The notes beneath the pieces are model-generated. The model saw nothing but the letters and a program-made list of their open reading frames with translations, was not told the DNA's origin and ran no database searches. The position numbers and the translations under genes are program-made. A stretch of 33,688 nucleotides of DNA, from IMG/VR virus record IMGVR_UViG_3300021139_000066, positions 1-33,688 of that record. The stretch is one strand, 5' to 3'. Positions within the stretch are counted from its first letter, which is position 1. Each line of letters begins with the position of its first letter. The DNA comes from a virus. Below, in pieces: positions 6,833 through 13,414 of this stretch.

Positions 6833-7384
6833 ATGGCAGAAACGAAAAAAGGCGAAAAACCCCGTGGGGGGAGAAGGAAAAAAGAACCAGGATCCGTAAG
6901 TCCGGTTCTACCCACCCTTATAACAGAAGGACCAAAACCAGAGATACCAGAAGGTCCTATAGTAATGAAAGCAACTAATACAATTCTGGTAATGGAGGCT
7001 ACTAATTTCGAAATGAAAGCAGAACCCCCGGTCCCCCATACGGCCCCAAGGGAGGAACCGGAAATAAGGGACGATATAAAGGATCTGGAGGTTGCAAAAA
7101 AGATGCTAAAGATTAACCAGAGTGCTAGTGACCGAGGATTAGCATTTGATCTTTCCTTTAAAACAGTAAAAAGGTTAATGTCTTATAAGAAGTGCTATTA
7201 TACCAACAAGGAGTTTAAAGAAGATGGACCATTTGCCAGAAGCTTTGATAGGGTGGATAGCTCGAAGGGCTATATTGAAGGTAATGTTGTTGCTTGTACT
7301 GTGGATATTAATGGAAAGAAGAGCAATCTAAGTAATGAGGAAATTATAATCCTCTACGAAAAATTGATACTCAAGAAATTTTAA
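6833..7384 (+). CDS. His-Me finger endonuclease-like protein, probably degenerate
   Basis: The 183-residue protein has a Pro/Glu/Lys-rich, probably disordered first half (residues 1-80). The C-terminal part shows SASDRGLAFDLS, KKCYYTNKEF and then SFDRVDSSKGYIEGNVVACTVDINGKKS. That series matches a phage nuclease family in which the usual text is 'H..SLDRIDSSKGYV.GNVV....N..K'. The catalytic His that normally precedes the SLDRID segment is not seen (GPFARSFDRVD), so activity may be lost or changed. It may be a freestanding homing endonuclease relative re-used as a DNA-binding protein. Confidence 0.55.
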   Translation: MAETKKGEKPRGGRRKKEPGSVSPVLPTLITEGPKPEIPEGPIVMKATNTILVMEATNFEMKAEPPVPHTAPREEPEIRDDIKDLEVAKKMLKINQSASDRGLAFDLSFKTVKRLMSYKKCYYTNKEFKEDGPFARSFDRVDSSKGYIEGNVVACTVDINGKKSNLSNEEIIILYEKLILKKF

Positions 7385-7393
7385 TTAATAGTA

Positions 7394-7828
7394 ATGAAGT
7401 CAAATTGGCTAAGTTTGTTTAAACTAAACAAATTCGATTTTGGTGGGAGAATTGTGCATCAATTTGTCCTCTTTGAATGTAAGTTCCTTTTTAGTCTCCA
7501 CATTTTCTACTTCACTAAAAGTGGGCTTCGACAAGACCGATTCCACACCCACGCATTTAATGCTCTAAGTATTAAATTGTATGGTTCATATTTGGAATAT
7601 GTTTTGTTAGATGAAAAAACAGGAGAGCGTGAGATAGTCGAAAGAGATAATATCTTCAAATGGTTTCCAAGAGATTCCTATCATAGTATAGGCGAAAGCA
7701 AAAAAGGCTGTGTTACATTATTAATTTCTGGACCATGGAAAAAATACTGGAAAGAATGGATTGATGGTGAAGTTAAATGGTATACTTGGAATCGGAAAGA
7801 AGAAAAAGAAATAATAAAATCTATATGA
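7394..7828 (+). CDS. cupin-like phage protein
   Basis: A 144-residue, beta-rich protein. RFHTHAFNALSIKLYGSY (about residues 48-65) resembles the first metal-binding cupin motif with its paired His residues. FPRDSYHSIGESKKGCVTLLISGPW (about 90-115) resembles the second motif with a further His. It ends KWYTWNRK. I recall similar small proteins in other phages without a known role. Metal binding is likely; the substrate is unknown. It overlaps the next gene (ATGA at 7825-7828). Confidence 0.55.
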   Translation: MKSNWLSLFKLNKFDFGGRIVHQFVLFECKFLFSLHIFYFTKSGLRQDRFHTHAFNALSIKLYGSYLEYVLLDEKTGEREIVERDNIFKWFPRDSYHSIGESKKGCVTLLISGPWKKYWKEWIDGEVKWYTWNRKEEKEIIKSI

Positions 7829-8082
7829 AGGAATTAGAAAAAAATTTATCAAAGTATTTAGTGATTCTGCTACTTGCTGGTATATCTGCTTTTGGGTGTG
7901 CTATGAGTATGATAGACAGTAAAGGATCTTGGGTTGTTATGGATTGGGTATTTTTTATTGCAGCTATTATTGTTAATGGTACAATACAATCAGAAAGACA
8001 TTGGTTGGTAAGATATATGGGAGTAGCATTAATTTTTTGGCTTCCTATGTTATGTCTATTTTCATTAATCTTAAAACATTAA
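7825..8082 (+). CDS. small membrane protein
   Basis: An 85-residue protein with about three hydrophobic segments: YLVILLLAGISAFGCAMSM, WVFFIAAIIVNGTI and YMGVALIFWLPMLCLFSLIL. ATG 7825 is chosen because it overlaps the previous stop codon (ATGA); the frame's extension further upstream only shadows the previous gene. The function is unknown, and location in the host inner membrane is inferred. Confidence 0.6.
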   Translation: MKELEKNLSKYLVILLLAGISAFGCAMSMIDSKGSWVVMDWVFFIAAIIVNGTIQSERHWLVRYMGVALIFWLPMLCLFSLILKH

Positions 8083-8085
8083 TAA

Positions 8086-8892
8086 ATGGGACTAGATGTA
8101 TATCTCTATCACATTCCAGACAAAAAAGGAATTGATAGGAAGCAACAACTCTTTGAAGAGGAAAAAGAAAAAATATGGAAATCGGGTGGCGGTAGAAATA
8201 ATAAAGATCCAGAAATAACAAACCAATTAACAGAGGCAGTTGAAGCATTTGCAACCAATCTAGGATTGGATAAATGGGGAACTTCTCATGACAAAACCAA
8301 GATTGAATTACCCTCCAAGAAATATCCAGACCATATGTTTAAAATCGGGTATTTTAGGTCATCTTATAATGATGGTGGATTTGAGAGAGTTTTGTTTAAT
8401 CTAGGATTGGGTAATATGGATTGGATTTTTGGTGTGACCGAGGATAATCCGGGATATGAATTTGTTCCAAATTGGAAAGAAGCAAAGAAAAGGTCTAAAG
8501 AGATTCTCCGGCAATTTAAAAAGAAGCCAGCACTTAGATGTACTCAAGTTAGGATGAACGAATTAGCAATACCTAAAGTAAAAGATTCTGCTGACGCAAT
8601 GGAAGTGTTCATGAAAGAACTAGCCAGATTCAAGAATGAAAAGGGTGGATTTGGTGGATCTTATTCTAATTCAGAAGGAACCTTTTATCTGGATGAGCCT
8701 ATGAAAATAATGGCTTTAATTCCAGGGTCAACCCCGAGCTATTTTGGAAAGGGAAATACCTCTACAATGAATGTTGTATATGAATCTGATAATACGTTTT
8801 ATTTACAAGCATTAGAGATAATAGTAGAAACATGTGAATGGGTACTCAGCCAGAAGGATCCACAGCATTATTACTTAAATTGGTCTGGTTAA
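8086..8892 (+). CDS. conserved phage protein of unknown function
   Basis: A 268-residue soluble protein beginning MGLDVYLYHI. The segment HMFKIGYFRSSYNDGGFERVL near residue 85 is one I associate with widespread phage proteins of unknown function that share the MGLDxYL start. The C-terminus contains STPSYFGKGNTSTMNVVYES and a final helix (FYLQALEIIVETCEWVLSQ). No catalytic motif can be assigned. It starts 3 nt after the previous stop codon. Confidence 0.65.
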   Translation: MGLDVYLYHIPDKKGIDRKQQLFEEEKEKIWKSGGGRNNKDPEITNQLTEAVEAFATNLGLDKWGTSHDKTKIELPSKKYPDHMFKIGYFRSSYNDGGFERVLFNLGLGNMDWIFGVTEDNPGYEFVPNWKEAKKRSKEILRQFKKKPALRCTQVRMNELAIPKVKDSADAMEVFMKELARFKNEKGGFGGSYSNSEGTFYLDEPMKIMALIPGSTPSYFGKGNTSTMNVVYESDNTFYLQALEIIVETCEWVLSQKDPQHYYLNWSG

Positions 8893-8902
8893 ATTATATT
8901 TT

Positions 8903-9010
8903 ATGGGACGAAATCCACAAACTTCTTCCGAACCAGAATATACGGAGGACCCGATTAGAATTGCTGCCATTGCCCATGCGGAAAAATGTATTCAAACTTT
9001 TTACCGATAA
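8903..9010 (+). CDS. very small protein (35 residues)
   Basis: A short frame from ATG 8903 to TAA 9008-9010, which overlaps the ATG of the next small frame (TAATG). The peptide is acidic at first (SSEPEYTEDP) and then helical (IRIAAIAHAEKCIQTFYR). Out-of-frame alternatives here look worse. Together with the next frame it may be the remains of one gene, or two coupled micro-proteins. Confidence 0.4.
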   Translation: MGRNPQTSSEPEYTEDPIRIAAIAHAEKCIQTFYR

Positions 9011-9090
9011 TGGATCCAATGACCATGATGTTTTATCAGAATGCCATCGAGGATTTTATTATTGGTGCTAAATGGGCACTGGAAAATTAG
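9010..9090 (+). CDS. very small protein (26 residues)
   Basis: ATG 9010 overlaps the previous stop codon. The peptide ends FIIGAKWALEN, which resembles the C-terminal 'F..GAKWA.E' helix common at the ends of small phage proteins of Bacteroidota. It is probably real, either as a free micro-protein or as the separated C-terminus of the 8903 frame. Confidence 0.4.
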   Translation: MDPMTMMFYQNAIEDFIIGAKWALEN

Positions 9091-9102
9091 GATAGATAAG
9101 TA

Positions 9103-9378
9103 ATGGGAATTTATATTTTAAAGTTTATCGGAGTGATGGTCGCAATGATTATGGTTGATTTTTGTTGGGCCAAGTATTTTATTTATGTAGCTAAACATAA
9201 ACCTTTCCTATCGGCACTCTGGGGATCGGTTATTATATTATTTGGTGCTTTTACCACTATAAATTATGTAGAGGATAGAACATTGTTAATAGCTGCATTT
9301 TTAGGGGGATTTATTGGAACATATACAGCAGTTCTAATAGAGAAAAAGAAAAAAGACAAGGAAAATGGGAATGTTTGA
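9103..9378 (+). CDS. small membrane protein
   Basis: A 91-residue protein with three hydrophobic segments (ILKFIGVMVAMIMVDFCWA, FLSALWGSVIILFGAF and LLIAAFLGGFIGTYTAVLI) and a Lys-rich tail (EKKKKDKENG) that should lie in the cytoplasm. The third segment is Gly-rich, which suggests close helix packing. The function is unknown. It overlaps the following zinc-ribbon gene by 14 nt. Confidence 0.6.
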   Translation: MGIYILKFIGVMVAMIMVDFCWAKYFIYVAKHKPFLSALWGSVIILFGAFTTINYVEDRTLLIAAFLGGFIGTYTAVLIEKKKKDKENGNV

Positions 9379-9637
9379 TAGTGCCTATATTATTTGTAGG
9401 TGTCCTAATTGTGGAAAGGAGGAAGAACGCGAATGTCAGACAAAGGATACTGATTGTATGCTCGATGTTTTCCGTCCTGGAGATTTTGTTAGCAAACAAT
9501 TAAGGTATTTAGATTGTTGTGCAACGTGTGATTGTGGGGGGAAAGGAAAGAATAAAAGGGTATTTTTTGATCTCCATATAGAGATCGATATTGAAGGTAA
9601 ATTAACAGACAGGTATAAAATCATAGAAGAGGAATGA
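9365..9637 (+). CDS. zinc-ribbon protein
   Basis: A 90-residue protein beginning MGMFDSAYIICRCPNCGKEEE, with a second Cys cluster CCATCDCGG near residues 51-59. The CPNC plus CATC pair fits a zinc ribbon, and the MGMFD start followed by CPxC is a pattern I know from small phage proteins of unknown function. It overlaps both its neighbours (14 nt upstream, 4 nt downstream), so it is part of a coupled cluster. Confidence 0.6.
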   Translation: MGMFDSAYIICRCPNCGKEEERECQTKDTDCMLDVFRPGDFVSKQLRYLDCCATCDCGGKGKNKRVFFDLHIEIDIEGKLTDRYKIIEEE

Positions 9638-10719
9638 AAATTAATATATCAAATGCAACTTTTTCGTCCATAGTAGGAATTGGAGAAAAAATAATACAAG
9701 TAGAAAAAGAAACAGGAAGGAAATTTTTAAAACTCAACAGAGGGGTTAATATGGTAACTAATATTAATCTTGACGAGGTAGTTAAAAAGATAGATTACAA
9801 TTCTCCCGAGTATCAACTATACGCTCCTAATACTGGTATTTCTTCTTTGAAAGAAACAATCGCCAAAGAGTATCATTTTTCAAATCCCAAGAACATTTCC
9901 ATAACACCCGGAGGAATGCCAGCATTAGATTTGGTAATTCAATTGCTTCATGTGGAAAATATTTACTTTCCACAATTTTATTGGGGATCTTATTCTAAAA
10001 TGGCTACTATCAGAAAAAAACCATTTTCCTTTTATAATTCATTTTTGGATATGGATACTTCCAAATTAAATGATTCCTCCGGTGTGTTTGTGTGTGATCC
10101 AAATAATCCGACTGGAATTAAAATGGATGATAGATCTCTTTATCAGAAGATTTTAGATATACAAAATACTGGTGCAATTGTTGTATTTGATTCCCCATAT
10201 AGAAAACTATTTACTAATGACATATTCGGGTTTGACAATATGCCAAATGTAATAGTTACTGAATCATTTTCGAAGTGGATTGGATTACCAGGAGCAAGAT
10301 TGGGATTTATTCATTCTTCTAATGAAGATTTTAATAGAGAGCTTAATATCCGATTGCTATATGAGTTTAATGGAGTGTCATCTCCGTCTCAAGTTCTGGT
10401 AAATAAGTTATTAAGTACAGAGGAAGGAATAATTGCTATTTTGAATTTTAGAATTCATACCTGCCAGAATATCCAAAGAAACATATCTTATTTGAGTGAT
10501 AATGGATTCCTTCCTAATGAAATCTATGGAGAAACTAAACCACTTGGTATATTTGCAATAGTAAATAAAAGCGAGGATTTTTTATTCCAAAATAATATTG
10601 GAAGCGTAGGTCTCGAAAAATTTGTATATTACGAAAAGGATATGTATTCTTCGTACGCACGAGTATGTGTATCTGTACCACATGAAGATTTTGTAAATTA
10701 TTTTTCTAAAATTAAGTAA
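9634..10719 (+). CDS. PLP-dependent aminotransferase (class I/II, fold type I)
   Basis: A 361-residue protein with the main motifs of class I/II aminotransferases: Y63-A-P-N-T-G, TPGG at 91-94, CDPNNPTG (154-161, Asn158), FDSPYRK (Asp186 pairs with the PLP nitrogen and Tyr189 with its hydroxyl), SFSKWIGLPGARLGF with Lys214 as the PLP Schiff-base lysine and Arg222 as phosphate ligand, and Arg343 (YARVCVSVP) for the substrate carboxylate. The reaction would be transfer of an amino group to or from a keto acid; the substrate cannot be read from sequence. The protein is slightly shorter than typical (about 390). It overlaps the zinc-ribbon gene by 4 nt and is followed 5 nt later by a transglutaminase-like gene, so the pair may act together. 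A full-length aminotransferase is unusual phage cargo. Confidence 0.85.
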   Translation: MKINISNATFSSIVGIGEKIIQVEKETGRKFLKLNRGVNMVTNINLDEVVKKIDYNSPEYQLYAPNTGISSLKETIAKEYHFSNPKNISITPGGMPALDLVIQLLHVENIYFPQFYWGSYSKMATIRKKPFSFYNSFLDMDTSKLNDSSGVFVCDPNNPTGIKMDDRSLYQKILDIQNTGAIVVFDSPYRKLFTNDIFGFDNMPNVIVTESFSKWIGLPGARLGFIHSSNEDFNRELNIRLLYEFNGVSSPSQVLVNKLLSTEEGIIAILNFRIHTCQNIQRNISYLSDNGFLPNEIYGETKPLGIFAIVNKSEDFLFQNNIGSVGLEKFVYYEKDMYSSYARVCVSVPHEDFVNYFSKIK

Positions 10720-10724
10720 CTATA

Positions 10725-11102
10725 ATGAATGATACTAAATTAAAAGGAATAGTAGAGAAAGCAAAAGAGCTTGCCAAATATTTGGAATGTGATGGGTCTA
10801 CTAGGATCCTTAACTATTTACTAACAGAAAATAGAATCCCTCATACTGTACTGATGGGGGAAGCAGATTATAATGGAATACATCTACCTGTACATTTTTG
10901 GATTACGTCCGGTGATTATATTATAGATAATAAAAGCCATATGTATTTTGGAGAAGAAGTTCCGGAAGGTATGTTCAAAGAAAGCCCTGTTACTTATTCG
11001 GGCGCGCCCGTATCAATGGATACTTCAAAAACAATATTTGATATTTTAACATTCGACCATCAACCATATTTAGATGAACTACGAAAAAGAGCCCGTGAGT
11101 GA
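10725..11102 (+). CDS. transglutaminase-like / papain-like fold protein
   Basis: A 125-residue protein. LECDGSTRILNYLLTENRIPHTVLMG (from about residue 20) places a Cys at the start of a long helix, LPVHFWIT supplies a His in a strand, and DYIIDNKSHMYFG supplies an Asp. This Cys-His-Asp order is that of the transglutaminase/papain-like fold, and it resembles small phage proteins of that type. The activity (protease, amidase or transferase) is unknown. It lies directly after the aminotransferase. Confidence 0.5.
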   Translation: MNDTKLKGIVEKAKELAKYLECDGSTRILNYLLTENRIPHTVLMGEADYNGIHLPVHFWITSGDYIIDNKSHMYFGEEVPEGMFKESPVTYSGAPVSMDTSKTIFDILTFDHQPYLDELRKRARE

Positions 11103-11283
11103 TGAAGAGCTCAACTGGAGAAAAAGAGTAATAAAAAAAGCTTTACCCGCAATGCTTATTGTGGGTTTCTTTTGTGCTATTGGTGCGAACTCCTTAAAAG
11201 AGCACCCAATCTTAATGCTATTATCAGTAATGGGTTACATGATAATACTCCTTGCTATTCTTTTCTACCACATTAAACATTAA
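11074..11283 (+). CDS. small membrane protein
   Basis: A 69-residue protein with two hydrophobic helices (ALPAMLIVGFFCAIGA and ILMLLSVMGYMIILLAILFYHI) after a charged N-terminus. ATG 11074 overlaps the previous gene by 29 nt; GTG 11095 in the same frame is an alternative start with a smaller overlap. It is the last gene before the long promoter region ahead of the envelope module. Function unknown. Confidence 0.55.
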   Translation: MNYEKEPVSDEELNWRKRVIKKALPAMLIVGFFCAIGANSLKEHPILMLLSVMGYMIILLAILFYHIKH

Positions 11284-11303
11284 CACTTTCTTAACAAAAT
11301 AGA

Positions 11304-11335
11304 TTTTTTCTTTTGAATAAAAAGAATTATATTCG
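11304..11335 (+). promoter_or_regulatory. promoter, variant copy of the recurrent class
   Basis: T6 at 11304-11309, an 18-nt spacer and TATATTCG (11328-11335). The C in place of the last T is a mismatch to TAnnTTTG. The upstream TTTCTTAACAA also resembles the bases ahead of the copy at 31248. It is the first of two stacked promoters before the gene at 11503. Confidence 0.45.
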
Positions 11336-11357
11336 CGCACGTATCGTACGCGCGCAC
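11334..11357. promoter_or_regulatory. GC-rich imperfect palindrome at the predicted transcription start
   Basis: CGCGCACGTA (11334-11343) and TACGCGCGCA form an imperfect inverted repeat around TCG, in very AT-rich DNA. It begins on the last bases of the upstream promoter box, so it would cover the transcription start. It could be an operator or an RNA hairpin; which one is not decidable here. Confidence 0.45.
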
Positions 11358-11381
11358 TTCTTATTATTATATCAAAATTTC

Positions 11382-11413
11382 AAAGGAGTATGGAGTTCTT
11401 ACGTAAAACTCCT
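11382..11413 (+). repeat. inverted repeat between the two promoters
   Basis: AAGGAGT and ACTCCTT form a stem of about 7-8 bp with a 17-nt loop, between the two stacked promoters at 11304 and 11449. The bases after the right arm (CCTTTATAAAATCTTTA) are nearly shared with the region ahead of the promoter at 18048, so the right arm may belong to an upstream promoter element. Confidence 0.35.
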
Positions 11414-11448
11414 TTATAAAATCTTTATAATAATTTTAACGACTAATA

Positions 11449-11480
11449 TTTTTTTATTTAGAAAATAGTGTTTATTTTTA
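11449..11480 (+). promoter_or_regulatory. promoter, recurrent phage class
   Basis: T7 (11449-11455), a 17-nt spacer and TATTTTTA (11473-11480), a weak match to TAnnTTTG. The upstream half is very close to the copy at 18048: both have CCTTTATAA, AAATCTTTA, AAC.ACTA and then the T-run. It would drive the coiled-coil gene at 11503 and the module behind it. Confidence 0.5.
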
Positions 11481-11502
11481 CATTTCAAAATATATTTCAT
11501 TT

Positions 11503-12288
11503 ATGGGACTCAAAAACTTCTTCTTCGAGACGGTGGAGACAAAAGACACACCACCGTCACCGACGCCACAGCCAGCTCAGGGAGGAGCTGGAGGCAACAT
11601 CACATTCTCGAGGAGGTTACCAAGCTTAAGTGATAATAAGGCAGCAGCTTCTCCCACTGCCTCGTTTAATGACACCTTAAATAGCTTGTTACCCTCTGTC
11701 ACAAAGAAAGCTCCTGCCTCTGGAATTGACAAAAGTAAATTCCATGATCACTTTGACCAGGTGTTGGCTAATGCAGGAGCACCAACGCCAAATTATTTTA
11801 CATTTTCCCAGATGCTGGCAGAAATGGGAGAAGAATTACCAGATGCACCAAAATACAAAGGTGCGTTTGGAGCATTACGTGCACAGGGGCTTTCAAAGCA
11901 AGCCCTATTAAATAGTGCCAATGCCTATATAACTTTATTGGACCAAGATAACTCTGCATTCAAGGCGGAGGCATTAGGATCCCAAAAGGAAAGCCAGGAC
12001 CAAATCCAGGGGGTAAATAACTTGGTAGCAAGTAACAACATTGCAATGGAAAAGGTAAAAAATGAAGTTGCCCAACAAATTCAACAATTGGAGCAGGCTC
12101 GGGATATTAAGCTCAGGCAGCTACAAAAAGAAATTGACGACAACAAGGCAAAAATTGCACCACTGGAGGAAGCAGCAAGTAAAATTAATTCCCGCATAGA
12201 CGCATTCAAAGAAGCCTGCGACGATTATAAAGCTATGATAGCTTCCGACATCCAGAAAATTCAAATGCTTATTCCAGAAAAGCAGTAA
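11503..12288 (+). CDS. coiled-coil protein, first gene of the envelope module
   Basis: A 261-residue protein. Residues 1-75 are rich in Pro, Ala, Ser and Gly and look disordered. Residues 77-150 look globular and helical (FTFSQMLAEMGEELPDAPKY). Residues 160-255 form a long coiled coil (NEVAQQIQQLEQARDIKLRQ, EIDDNKAKIAPLEEAASKIN). There is no signal peptide or membrane segment, so a cytoplasmic place is inferred. It is a PspA-like shape only in the broad sense of a long helical hairpin; homology is not claimed. It heads the operon that encodes an inner-membrane coiled-coil protein and periplasmic binding proteins, and its codon use is richer in GC than that of the genes upstream. Confidence 0.65.
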   Translation: MGLKNFFFETVETKDTPPSPTPQPAQGGAGGNITFSRRLPSLSDNKAAASPTASFNDTLNSLLPSVTKKAPASGIDKSKFHDHFDQVLANAGAPTPNYFTFSQMLAEMGEELPDAPKYKGAFGALRAQGLSKQALLNSANAYITLLDQDNSAFKAEALGSQKESQDQIQGVNNLVASNNIAMEKVKNEVAQQIQQLEQARDIKLRQLQKEIDDNKAKIAPLEEAASKINSRIDAFKEACDDYKAMIASDIQKIQMLIPEKQ

Positions 12289-12355
12289 AAGTAAAATCAA
12301 ATACAAAACAATCAATTAACAATTATCAATTAACCAAAAAAAAGAAAACGTAAAC

Positions 12356-13342
12356 ATGGACACAAACGTATTCCCACAAACATCCGGCGGCGGAAAATCG
12401 TACTGGGGTAAACCCGAGGGAAAAATCGGGACAATCTTTGGCCTCCTCCTTTTTGGCTTCATAGGATGGAAGGTAATTCCGTATTTAACAACAATCCTGG
12501 AAAACTGGATTCATTTTGCAGTTACTCTGGGAATTGCAGCCGCGCTACTCTACATTCTGGTCATAGATCGTAGAATTTATCTGGCGTTCAAGTACATGTA
12601 TGACTGGTTTATTAAAAATGTGTTCGGCCTTGTATTCCGTTTAGATCCTTTCCTGATTGCGGAAGATTACATTAACGACATCAGGAAAGAAAGGGAAAAT
12701 CTGGAAACACAAATTAAAAATGTAAGTAGCCAGAAAGAAGAAACAATTGCAACCATTGAGGAGCAGAAAAAGGAAATGAAAAATCAGATAAATATTGCTG
12801 CTGCCGCACTCAAAAAGGGAATGACACAAGACATGGGTATTGCTAGTGCACAAGCAAAAAGGTTGGAAGACTTTGCCAATGATTTGCAGCCAATTGCGGA
12901 CAACCTCCAGAAAATTGAAACTTATCTTGAAGCAGTACACACCAATTCAGGTTACATGCTGCAGGATATGGAAAATGCTCTCAACATTAAGAAAGCCCAG
13001 TACAAAGCCGTTACCAAAGGTAATAATGCACTCAAATCTGCATTGGCTACTATGAAGGGAAATCCGGACAAGAGGATGCTAATGGAAAGTTCAATGGAAT
13101 ATCTGAAAGAGGATATAGCCGGCAAACTGGCCAATATGAAATATGCCATCAAGCAATCCTCTACTGTTATGAAGACCATTGATCTTACAAACGCCACAAT
13201 GGAAACAGAAGGCTTGAAAATGCTGCAGGAATACAGGCCAGAACTTTTCGCATATAAGGAAGGCGAAGCTCCTGCTGCTATTGTCGAAATGAATGCCAAT
13301 TCAACCAAGCCAATTACAAAGTACAACGACCTGCTGAAGTAA
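12356..13342 (+). CDS. membrane-anchored coiled-coil protein
   Basis: A 328-residue protein. Two transmembrane helices lie near residues 26-45 (GTIFGLLLFGFIGWKVIPYL) and 53-70 (FAVTLGIAAALLYILVI), followed by an amphipathic region (AFKYMYDWFIKNVFGLVFRL). A long coiled-coil region runs from about 105 to 280 (RKERENLETQIKNVSSQKEE). The topology would place the coiled coil in the cytoplasm, where it could contact the product of the preceding gene. It resembles the general plan of stress-response or TelA/XpaC-type membrane partners, but no clear family match is visible. The leader contains two copies of CAATTAACAAT/TCAATTAAC, a motif that recurs before other genes of this module. Confidence 0.65.
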   Translation: MDTNVFPQTSGGGKSYWGKPEGKIGTIFGLLLFGFIGWKVIPYLTTILENWIHFAVTLGIAAALLYILVIDRRIYLAFKYMYDWFIKNVFGLVFRLDPFLIAEDYINDIRKERENLETQIKNVSSQKEETIATIEEQKKEMKNQINIAAAALKKGMTQDMGIASAQAKRLEDFANDLQPIADNLQKIETYLEAVHTNSGYMLQDMENALNIKKAQYKAVTKGNNALKSALATMKGNPDKRMLMESSMEYLKEDIAGKLANMKYAIKQSSTVMKTIDLTNATMETEGLKMLQEYRPELFAYKEGEAPAAIVEMNANSTKPITKYNDLLK

Positions 13343-13414
13343 TCAGCCATTTAATCAATTAATCAATTAATCAATTAACAATTATTAACTAAACAACGTA
13401 AACAAAAAACGATC

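Noticed and set aside
8838-9071. 77-residue reading frame on the plus strand
   Set aside because: It starts inside the 268-residue gene out of frame and its composition is unlike its neighbours. Two shorter frames with TAATG coupling fit better.
12356-13342. TelA or XpaC family member
   Set aside because: The plan of membrane helices plus coiled coil is similar, but no diagnostic motif is visible, so only a structural description is given.
13345-13395. CRISPR-like or origin-like tandem repeats of AATCAATT
   Set aside because: The units are 8 bp with no spacers, limited to one leader, and similar motifs stand before other genes of the module. They are better explained as leader sequence.
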